Below, in pieces: positions 1 to 5,537 of a stretch of 5,655 nucleotides of DNA (its first letter is position 1; every line of letters starts with the position of its first letter). Source of the stretch: Candidatus Parcubacteria bacterium (GTDB lineage Bacteria > Patescibacteriota > Patescibacteriia > UBA1558 > GWA2-36-10); NCBI GenBank assembly GCA_030632225.1, contig DAOVVF010000040.1, positions 1 to 5,655 of the forward strand, read 5' to 3'. The notes below the pieces were generated by a model. The model had not been told where the DNA came from and did not search any database. It saw only the letters and a list, made by a program, of their open reading frames with translations. The position numbers and the translations under genes are program-made.

Positions 1-1
1 A

Positions 2-133
2 GCTATTAATAAAATATTAAGCTTGCCAAATCATTTAGAGTCTACTGTTTTTCTAGCTCTTGGCTATAGAGCTGAGGAACCAAAAAAAGAGAAAGCAAGA
101 TTCCCTCTACAAGATTTATTTACACATAAATAA
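2..133 (+). CDS. Nitroreductase-family protein, C-terminal fragment (5' end outside window)
   Basis: The frame starting at base 2 is open for 43 codons and ends in TAA at 131-133. The visible residues include a stretch reading FLALGYRAEEPKKEK, followed by a short basic/acidic tail ending in DLFTHK. The pattern 'hydrophobic strand, then LGY-x-AEEP, then a K/R/P-rich tail' is characteristic of the C-terminus of FMN-dependent nitroreductase-fold oxidoreductases. These enzymes are homodimeric and transfer hydride from NAD(P)H to nitro compounds, quinones or flavins. The flavin-binding N-terminal part lies outside the window, so substrate and subfamily cannot be told. The gene converges on the methyltransferase gene: its stop codon directly abuts the stop codon of the minus-strand gene, with no spacer or terminator. 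Family assignment rests on this short tail only. Confidence 0.72.
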   Translation, partial: AINKILSLPNHLESTVFLALGYRAEEPKKEKARFPLQDLFTHK

Positions 134-1039
134 TTATTTTTCAGCTACTATTCTAATAACTTCTCCTCGTTTAGAAAAGAAAAGAAAAATATTAACTATA
201 GTTGCTCTTAAAATAGTAAATACAAAAAGAAGGGCGTGTATAATGGCTGCCCACCAAGAAGTTTTTGAACCTTGCAAAAATTTAAAGAAAACATGATCTG
301 TTCTTGTCATCATAGAAACCAAGCTCTGAGAAGAAGTAAAGATTGAATACTCAAAAGAAAAAGTATTCATTTTTTTTATCTTCAAACCATGTTTTTCTAA
401 TAATTTAATAAGTGAATTGGGAGTAAAAAAAGTTAAATGATGCTCAGGATCAAGACTCAACCAGTACTTACCAGTTAAATGTCTAGTCCATGCATTAAAA
501 TTAGGCACTTCTATTATTAATTTACCTTTGTCATTTAACAATTCGTATATTTTTTGTATATACTCTTCTGGTTTAGTTACATGTTCTAACACATGTAACA
601 TAGTAACCATATCAAACTTCTGTTCCCTAAAATCAATATCTAGTAAATCATGTCCATAAACTTCTAAACCTAACTTATTTCTAGAAAATTCTAAAGCTGG
701 CTTAGATATTTGTGTACCAACTACTCTTTTAAAATGAAAATATTTTTTTAAATAATAGAGAACAAAGCCTCTACCAGAACCAATATCTAAAATACTGGTA
801 GCTTGCGGATAGGTTCTGTGTATTTTCCAAGCCCTATTAAATCTAAACCATCTAATTAAGCTTTCTAAGCCAAAATTAAATCTACCGCCTGTCTTTTTCT
901 GATAGTAATTTTCATAAATAACTCCGGGAAGATCTTGAGGACCTTCTTTTCTAAAAATTAAATCACAGTCATTACAAATATAAAGGTCTATCTTGTCAGA
1001 CTTAAATATCTCTCTATAATCTTTATGCTCACATATCAT
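134..1039 (-). CDS. Class I SAM-dependent methyltransferase with N-terminal zinc-ribbon-like motif and C-terminal hydrophobic segment
   Basis: The product is 301 residues. The N-terminus carries C3-x-H5 and C22-x-x-C25, a likely small zinc-binding knuckle often found in front of this methyltransferase type. The Rossmann core follows: motif I ILDIGSGRG at 83-91 (SAM glycine loop), an acidic/strand region around 125-137, HVLEHV at 149-154, and the post-motif strand KLIIEVPN at 173-180. DPEHHLTFFTPNSL at 197-210 is typical of the Methyltransf_23/UbiE-like group acting on sugar or lipid intermediates. Residues about 263-288 are strongly hydrophobic and may anchor or dock the enzyme to the membrane. 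The start ATG overlaps the stop of the upstream glycosyltransferase gene (ATGA), which suggests translational coupling as last gene of the cassette. No Shine-Dalgarno is visible. The fold is secure. The substrate, perhaps a glycan on a lipid carrier, is inferred from neighbours. Confidence 0.9.
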   Translation of the reverse strand: MICEHKDYREIFKSDKIDLYICNDCDLIFRKEGPQDLPGVIYENYYQKKTGGRFNFGLESLIRWFRFNRAWKIHRTYPQATSILDIGSGRGFVLYYLKKYFHFKRVVGTQISKPALEFSRNKLGLEVYGHDLLDIDFREQKFDMVTMLHVLEHVTKPEEYIQKIYELLNDKGKLIIEVPNFNAWTRHLTGKYWLSLDPEHHLTFFTPNSLIKLLEKHGLKIKKMNTFSFEYSIFTSSQSLVSMMTRTDHVFFKFLQGSKTSWWAAIIHALLFVFTILRATIVNIFLFFSKRGEVIRIVAEK

Positions 1040-2379
1040 AACTTTTTATAGACATCAATAGTATCTATATTCCAAACTCTATTATAGTTATCTCTGATAT
1101 AATCATCAACTGGATTATCCACATTGTAATTATATTTCATTACTGAAGCATAATTAAATATAACACAATCTGGCTGATTTGATTCTAAATGCTGTCTAGC
1201 CTCTAAAAACTGCCCTTCTGTATGATGATTAGTAATTAACCAAGAAAAAGGGGTGGGATTTAATTTTCTAGATTCAAAATATATTCCAGGAATAAAAGGA
1301 CCAGCATATATTTGCTGACAATTATCTTTAATATAACTAAATAATGGAGAATTAACTATTGTGTAGCCCGGTAATCTATAAGCTACATAATTAAAAGCTG
1401 GTAATATAGCTAATACTACAAAGAAAAAGACTAAAGCCTTTAGCTTGCTATACCATAAATTCTCTTTACTTAATACTGAAGCTAAAAGGATATACAAAGG
1501 AAAAATAATCAAAGTAATATGGAAATGATCTGGTAAGGATAATGTTGAAATAAATAATATTAACTGCAGATATAATAATAGCCAAATATATCTATTAGCT
1601 TGCCTGCAAACTAAAACAGTAAAGGTCATATACATTAAAAGGAATAGTATTAACAGCATAAAAGGAATATTAACTATGCCCGTATATTCAAATAAAGGAA
1701 AAGCTATTAGATTTTTATAAAGTAAACTAGCTGGCCATTTAATAAATAAAATAGCTAAAGGTAAAATAGAGAATATAAAATAATAAATTGCCTGTTTAAT
1801 ATATTCGCTTTGTTTTTCTTTAATAGCTAGTACTATTAAAAAAGAAAATAAAGCTGTTAAAAATACTATACCCTTGTTTTGTAAAAATAAAATAGCTAAT
1901 CCAGTAAGTAAACCACTATATAAATAATATTTACCTAGATTATATTTTAAAGCTTTAATAAAAAAATAAGTGGCCCATATTAAAAAGAATAAATTAAAAT
2001 TATGATAGATAATAAGAGGCCAATAAAAAGAAACCACAGCAAATATGCTTGGTCCTAAATAATTTAATTTACTATTAGTTATTAACTGACTAATCTTGTA
2101 TATACCAATAGCTGAAGTAAAAATAGTTAAAATACCTAATAAATTAGCTGACCAATAGCTAACACCAGTTATTTTCCATAACCAAGCTATTAAATAATAA
2201 ACTCCGGGGGTAGTTAATTGCCAGAAGTCTGTGTATAGTTCTCTGCCATTAATAATATTCCAAGCTCCTTCTAAAACTACTCCCTCATCACCATCTAATG
2301 GATGATTAGCGTGAAAAATTAAAAGAATTATTAATAGAGTTAACCAATATATATTCTGTTTCTTTAGAATAAAATGCAT
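1036..2379 (-). CDS. Membrane GT-C glycosyltransferase, GT39/ArnT-like
   Basis: The product is 447 residues and very hydrophobic, with about ten predicted membrane segments between residues 10 and 335. After the first helix comes D29-G-D31-E32-G33, placed like the catalytic acidic motif in the first extracytoplasmic loop of GT-C enzymes (PMT, ArnT and relatives). Further on, LTTPGVYYLIAWLWK at 55-69 matches the usual 'PG-x-YYL' stretch. PDHFH at 283-287 resembles a conserved loop motif of GT39-like proteins. Residues about 340-447 form a soluble tail containing YAGPFIPGIYFESRKLNPTP (358-377). Such enzymes transfer a sugar from a polyprenyl-phosphate donor to a lipid, glycan or protein on the outer face of the membrane. 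The gene begins one base after the GT2 stop and overlaps the methyltransferase start by 4 bp, so all three are probably co-transcribed. No Shine-Dalgarno is visible. Donor sugar and acceptor cannot be read from sequence. Confidence 0.85.
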   Translation of the reverse strand: MHFILKKQNIYWLTLLIILLIFHANHPLDGDEGVVLEGAWNIINGRELYTDFWQLTTPGVYYLIAWLWKITGVSYWSANLLGILTIFTSAIGIYKISQLITNSKLNYLGPSIFAVVSFYWPLIIYHNFNLFFLIWATYFFIKALKYNLGKYYLYSGLLTGLAILFLQNKGIVFLTALFSFLIVLAIKEKQSEYIKQAIYYFIFSILPLAILFIKWPASLLYKNLIAFPLFEYTGIVNIPFMLLILFLLMYMTFTVLVCRQANRYIWLLLYLQLILFISTLSLPDHFHITLIIFPLYILLASVLSKENLWYSKLKALVFFFVVLAILPAFNYVAYRLPGYTIVNSPLFSYIKDNCQQIYAGPFIPGIYFESRKLNPTPFSWLITNHHTEGQFLEARQHLESNQPDCVIFNYASVMKYNYNVDNPVDDYIRDNYNRVWNIDTIDVYKKL

Positions 2380-2380
2380 A

Positions 2381-3142
2381 TTAGCTATTTAACTTACGAC
2401 CATGCTTGTTGAATATACTAAATTTAGCTAATTTAGTTTTAGCTAACATATATTGAGTAGCTGTCCATAATACACCAAAGCCATATTTAACACTTCTAGA
2501 AAAGTTAATAGAAGAAGAATCAGTATCATATCTAGTTGGACAACTTATTTCCCCTAATTTAAAATCAAAGAATAGAGCTTGTAAAAGCATTTGATTATCA
2601 AAAACAAAATCATCAGAATTTTCTAACAAAGGTAATTCTTTTAGCACTTGCCTAGAAAACACTCTGTAACCTGTATGATATTCTGACAACTTTTCTTTAA
2701 TCATTATATTCTCTATCAAAGTTAATATTCTATTACTAATATATTTGTAAAAAGGCATACCCTGTTTAACAGACTTACCACCTAATATTCTAGAGCCCAA
2801 GACTACATCATAAATACCTTCAGCTACCAAAGAAGACATAGCTGTAATTAAACGAGGATTATACTGATAATCAGGATGAAGCATAACTACTACATCTGCT
2901 CCTAAGTTTAAAGCTTGCTGATAGCAAGTCTTTTGGTTAGCTCCATAGCCTTTATTCTGGTCATGAATAAAAACCTTGGTGCCCAACTCTTTAGCTTTGG
3001 CTACAGTGTTATCAGAGCTCTTATCATCCACCAAAATAATATCATCTACGATATTATGCGGAATTTCATTATATGTCTTATCTAGAGTTTTTTCCGCATT
3101 GTAAGCGGGCATAACCACAATGATTTTCTTGTTATAAATCAT
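2381..3142 (-). CDS. Glycosyltransferase family 2, polyprenyl-phosphate sugar synthase (DPM1)-like
   Basis: The product is 253 residues, the usual size of single-domain DPM1-type GT2 enzymes, and has no transmembrane helices. GT-A fold landmarks are present in order: VVMPAYNAEKTL (9-20), ILVDDKSSDNT (36-46) with nucleotide-binding D39/D40, HDQNKGYGANQKT (60-72), and the metal-binding region VVMLHPDYQYNP (85-96) with D91 in place of a classical DxD. GSRILGGK (116-123), HTGYRVFSR (156-164) and FDNQMLLQA (181-189) complete the acceptor side. Family members transfer a hexose from GDP- or UDP-sugar to a polyprenyl phosphate on the cytoplasmic face. The next gene encodes a GT-C enzyme that would consume this donor, which supports the assignment. 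The gene is first in the minus-strand cassette. Its ATG has no Shine-Dalgarno, and a possible promoter lies very close upstream. The exact sugar is unknown. Confidence 0.9.
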   Translation of the reverse strand: MIYNKKIIVVMPAYNAEKTLDKTYNEIPHNIVDDIILVDDKSSDNTVAKAKELGTKVFIHDQNKGYGANQKTCYQQALNLGADVVVMLHPDYQYNPRLITAMSSLVAEGIYDVVLGSRILGGKSVKQGMPFYKYISNRILTLIENIMIKEKLSEYHTGYRVFSRQVLKELPLLENSDDFVFDNQMLLQALFFDFKLGEISCPTRYDTDSSSINFSRSVKYGFGVLWTATQYMLAKTKLAKFSIFNKHGRKLNS

Positions 3143-3149
3143 AAATATA

Positions 3150-3178
3150 GATATATATTAACATGTTTAGCCAAACAA
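3150..3178 (-). promoter_or_regulatory. Weak candidate promoter for the glycosylation cassette
   Basis: On the minus strand TTGTTT (3178-3173) is followed by 17 bases and TATATC (3155-3150). Each box matches the sigma-70 consensus at four of six positions. Transcription would start at about 3143, right at the ATG of the GT2 gene, giving a nearly leaderless mRNA, which would fit the missing Shine-Dalgarno. The AT-rich context makes chance matches likely, so this is only the best candidate seen. Confidence 0.25.
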
Positions 3179-3202
3179 AAAAACCCCGTATTTTATTACT
3201 AT

Positions 3203-3231
3203 TTGACACTTTTTTTGATTAGAGATATAAT
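3203..3231 (+). promoter_or_regulatory. Consensus sigma-70 promoter (TTGACA-17-TATAAT)
   Basis: TTGACA lies at 3203-3208 and TATAAT at 3226-3231, separated by exactly 17 bases. All twelve consensus positions match with optimal spacing, which is unlikely by chance even in AT-rich DNA. A start site at about 3238-3240 is expected. It points towards the synthetase-like gene, but an intrinsic terminator lies between promoter and gene. No comparably good promoter is visible between that terminator and the gene's ATG. Confidence 0.85.
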
Positions 3232-3241
3232 ATTAGCCAGA

Positions 3242-3331
3242 ATGCTGAAAATAATAATACATAAGAGGTATTGTAAAGAAAAATACTGGTTAAAATTTTT
3301 TCCAAAATATATTATAAACCACCCCATTTAA
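3242..3331 (+). CDS. Possible 29-residue leader peptide ORF, unproven
   Basis: An ATG at 3242 lies only two to four bases after the predicted start site and opens a 29-codon frame ending in TAA at 3329-3331, within the loop region of the terminator hairpin. The peptide would be basic and rich in I, K and Y, starting MLKIIIHKRYCKEK and ending INHPI. One Asn codon (AAC, 3317-3319) falls inside the left terminator arm. No Shine-Dalgarno is possible at this spacing, so translation would have to be leaderless. A frame of this length is plausible by chance. The reason to list it is its fit between promoter and terminator. Confidence 0.22.
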   Translation: MLKIIIHKRYCKEKYWLKFFPKYIINHPI

Positions 3332-3347
3332 ATGGGGTGGTTTTTTT
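3316..3347 (+). terminator. Strong Rho-independent terminator
   Basis: The arm AAACCACCCCATTT (3316-3329) is followed immediately by its exact reverse complement (3330-3343), a perfect 28-base palindrome with a CCACCCC/GGGGTGG core. Allowing a 4-nt TTAA loop, the stem is about 12 bp. Seven T residues (3341-3347) follow on the plus strand. This is a textbook intrinsic terminator for plus-strand transcription. It is oddly placed, since the only transcript it can end is the one from the promoter at 3203-3231, 28 bases before the next gene's ATG. Confidence 0.9.
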
Positions 3348-3375
3348 ATAGGCTAATAATTAAATAATAAAACCT

Positions 3376-4377
3376 ATGAACAAAGAACAAATTGCCCGTT
3401 TAGAGGGCTATGTCTTAAAGGAGGCTGAAAAATTTTTTGGCCAACAAGATTTTACTGCTCTTTTTCCTCCTAGAATTGTTAGAGCTTCCGGAGCCTGTGA
3501 AAACATCAACACTTTGTTTGAAGTAAGTGTTGATAATAATCACCAGTGGTTTGATAGGCAAGCTTACCTAGCACAAACTGGGCAGCTTTATTTAGAAGCT
3601 ATGGTGCCTAGTCTTAATAAAGTATATTGCCTAGGACCATCTTTTAGAGCTGAACCAAAGGTCGACAACAGACATCTAACAGAATTTACTATGTTAGAGA
3701 TAGAATTTGCTGGGAACTTTGAACAACTATTAGAGCATATAGAAAGCTTAGTTCATTATCTAGCTCAGCAAGTAACTAAACATACTCAAGTTGATCAGTT
3801 TGGTTTAAGTAAGGAAAACTTAATTAGACTAGCTAAATGTCCTAGCAAGTTCAGAAGATATACTTATGATCAAGCTATTAAAAAATTAATAGAACTAGGC
3901 GAGGATATTAAATGGGGAGATGATATATCCAGCACTAGAGAAAAACTATTACTAGCTACGGTTGATAATCAACCTTTATTTATCACTCACTATCCTGATC
4001 CAATGCACGAAGATGGACAAGGTATAGAAGTAGAAAAATTCTTTAACATGCTTCCTTCTAAAGATAGTCCTGGCAGAGTACTAAGTGCTGATTTAATCTT
4101 ACCTTTTGGGGGAGAATCCGTTGGAGCAGCTGCCAGAGTTCATAAGCTGGATGAATTAATAAACCGTTTAAAAAACTCTAAGATGTATAAAAGGTTAGAG
4201 GCTAAAGGCGGGGATTTAACTGACTTTGAATGGTATATAAACCAAATAAAAAAGAACGGAGCTGTGCCCCATGCTGGTTGCGGCTTTGGCATGTCTAGAA
4301 TACTACAATATTTAAGTGGTCAAACAGATATTACTCAAGCTGTTACTTTCCCAACTAATAAAGGGAATATTATCTAA
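3376..4377 (+). CDS. Asparaginyl-tRNA synthetase-like class II catalytic core without anticodon domain; candidate AS-AR-type asparagine synthetase
   Basis: The product is 333 residues. All landmarks of the AspRS/AsnRS catalytic domain are present: motif 1 region around FPPRIVRASG (30-39), AQTGQLYLEA (66-75, nearer AsnRS 'SGQL-xx-E' than AspRS 'SPQLYKQ'), motif 2 GPSFRAEPKVDNRHLTEF (87-104), the metal-site acids D239 and E247, R254, and motif 3 GCGFGMSRI (301-309) with R308. The N-terminal OB-fold that reads the anticodon is missing: residue 1 lies only about 30 residues before motif 1, and the upstream frame is closed by TAA at 3361. Full AsnRS is roughly 430-470 residues. Archaeal AS-AR proteins with this architecture make asparagine from aspartate, ammonia and ATP, which is the preferred guess. 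A tRNA-modifying paralogue or a minimal AsnRS is possible. The active site looks intact, so it is not a decayed gene. No Shine-Dalgarno is visible. Its stop overlaps the stop of the convergent gene. Confidence 0.85.
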   Translation: MNKEQIARLEGYVLKEAEKFFGQQDFTALFPPRIVRASGACENINTLFEVSVDNNHQWFDRQAYLAQTGQLYLEAMVPSLNKVYCLGPSFRAEPKVDNRHLTEFTMLEIEFAGNFEQLLEHIESLVHYLAQQVTKHTQVDQFGLSKENLIRLAKCPSKFRRYTYDQAIKKLIELGEDIKWGDDISSTREKLLLATVDNQPLFITHYPDPMHEDGQGIEVEKFFNMLPSKDSPGRVLSADLILPFGGESVGAAARVHKLDELINRLKNSKMYKRLEAKGGDLTDFEWYINQIKKNGAVPHAGCGFGMSRILQYLSGQTDITQAVTFPTNKGNII

Positions 4378-5534
4378 GCAAACATTAACCACTCAGGTTT
4401 AAATATTAATAGTATACCTATAATTAGCATTAATATGCCTCCTATCAAACTAGACCATCTAGAATATTTAGTGCTAATACCTGTTAGTTTTAAAGTAACC
4501 ATGGCAATGATAAAAATTACTAAATCATCTAGCATAAATATAAAGACATAAAGAAGTATATAGGCATAGTACTGCCAGGTAGCTAAATTATTTAAAGTTA
4601 ATACTTGAGAATAGACTGCTGGTAAACCTGCTGAACAGAATAATTCTACTAAATTAACCGCAAAAGCTAAGAGGATAATACCACCCAAAGCTGCTAAGAA
4701 CTTTTTATTCTGTGTAATATCTTTTAGCTTTTCAAATATTTTTTGTCTTTTTTCACCCTCAACTATTTCACAAGCACCATCTTTATCTTTATAGAACTTC
4801 CTAAAACTATAACCACCGCCAAACAAAGCTAGCAAACCAATTACTATTCTAATCCAGACAATAAAGCCAAGGAAGAGAATTAGATTTAACCAAGCTACCA
4901 TAAAGATAAAATAGACAAAAGCTGAAGTTACTATAAAAGTAGTTCCTAGAACCCACATTCTTCTTCTGTTATTCATACCTAGTAAGAGGCTAATCAAGAA
5001 TAGCAGTACCCACATAGCACAAGGATTAAAGCCATCTAGAAAACCTAAAACTATAGTAATAACGGGTAGGGAAAAACTCTTAGCATCAATTGTGCCTAGT
5101 AATGGAATATCTATTAACTCCTTATTTTTATCTTCTGGAGGAGGTGGTAGATTGTTTTTATTAATAGCCGCTATAGCTAAAACAACCTTATTTTCTATTT
5201 GCTTACCAGTTGTTTGATCATTAGCATAACCTACAATATATTCATCACCAATAACAGTAAAAGGTACTCCTGAAATATCTGCATTTAATCTTTTACCAAA
5301 CTCCATTAACAATTTAGCGCTCTCTCTGTTCTTACTAACTTCATACCTTTTAATTTCTAAATAGTTTGAATATTTATCTTCTAGTTTATCTAAAAATATT
5401 TCCTCTTTAGCACAATGAGGACAAGTATCTGAACCAAAAAAATAAAGCTCTACTTTTTCATTACTAGCTTGTACTAAGCCTGTTGGAAAAAGTAGGGTAA
5501 TAAAAAAAATAAATAGGGCTATTTTTTTAAACAT
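4374..5534 (-). CDS. Secreted thioredoxin-like domain fused to CcdA/DsbD-type transmembrane electron transporter
   Basis: The product is 386 residues. Residues 1-23 form a signal peptide (basic MFKK, hydrophobic core, likely cleavage after V-Q-A23), which also fixes the start. A thioredoxin/glutaredoxin-like domain follows (about 27-128) with redox pair C38-P-H-C41 and cis-proline P91 in GVPF. A Pro-rich linker (130-133) leads to a six-helix DsbD-beta/CcdA domain (about 155-378): GFLDGFNPCAMWV in helix 1 with C172, a charged cytoplasmic loop (about 244-277) containing C255, and VELFCSAGLP in helix 4 with C300. Known relatives pass electrons from cytoplasmic thioredoxin through the two membrane cysteines to extracytoplasmic proteins, and here the acceptor domain is built in. 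The gene starts 3 bp after the stop of another thioredoxin-fold gene, so the two are probably an operon. It ends in TAG, overlapping the TAA of the convergent synthetase-like gene. Confidence 0.9.
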   Translation of the reverse strand: MFKKIALFIFFITLLFPTGLVQASNEKVELYFFGSDTCPHCAKEEIFLDKLEDKYSNYLEIKRYEVSKNRESAKLLMEFGKRLNADISGVPFTVIGDEYIVGYANDQTTGKQIENKVVLAIAAINKNNLPPPPEDKNKELIDIPLLGTIDAKSFSLPVITIVLGFLDGFNPCAMWVLLFLISLLLGMNNRRRMWVLGTTFIVTSAFVYFIFMVAWLNLILFLGFIVWIRIVIGLLALFGGGYSFRKFYKDKDGACEIVEGEKRQKIFEKLKDITQNKKFLAALGGIILLAFAVNLVELFCSAGLPAVYSQVLTLNNLATWQYYAYILLYVFIFMLDDLVIFIIAMVTLKLTGISTKYSRWSSLIGGILMLIIGILLIFKPEWLMFA

Positions 5535-5537
5535 AGA

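Larger units (their letters stand above)
3238..3347 (+). ncRNA. Candidate small RNA or attenuator leader, about 105-110 nt
   Basis: The span runs from the expected start site of the consensus promoter to the end of the terminator T-tract, so a discrete short transcript is predicted. It contains a possible 6-bp hairpin (GGTATT 3267-3272 with AATACT 3282-3287, including one G-U pair), an A/T-rich middle and the terminator stem. TGGTT at 3287-3291 could pair with AACCA at 3317-3321 in the left terminator arm, a weak 5-bp alternative structure. The conserved T-box element (AGGGUGGNACCGCG) is not present, and I do not recognise a known RNA family. It could be a standalone sRNA, or a leader that conditionally terminates ahead of the synthetase-like gene. 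The transcription unit is well supported, but its role is inference. Confidence 0.5.

Noticed and set aside
60..296. Open frame of 78 codons on the plus strand
   Set aside because: It runs across the end of the nitroreductase frame and antisense to the methyltransferase coding region, has no recognisable domain and low-complexity composition. It is a shadow frame.
2381..2600. Frequent TAGCTA / AGCTA motifs, possibly a repeat or uptake signal
   Set aside because: They fall in different contexts at irregular spacing and follow from preferred GCT alanine and CTA/TTA leucine codons. No conserved flanks or array structure are seen.
3131..3164. Tiny upstream ORF on the minus strand (ATG at 3164-3162, ten codons) overlapping the GT2 start
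   Set aside because: It has ten codons of Ile/Tyr-rich AT sequence with no Shine-Dalgarno, and is fully explained by chance in AT-rich DNA.
3177..3187. A7C4 run that on the minus strand reads GGGGTTTTTTT and looks like a terminator tail
   Set aside because: No nearby complementary CCCC arm exists on the minus strand; the only one is in the palindrome more than 130 bases away. No hairpin can be supported.
3316..3347. T-box riboswitch for an aminoacyl-tRNA synthetase gene
   Set aside because: Although GGGGTGG before a T-tract and the gene type invite the idea, the conserved T-box sequence and a specifier stem-loop are absent, and the 105-nt leader is too short for a classical T-box.
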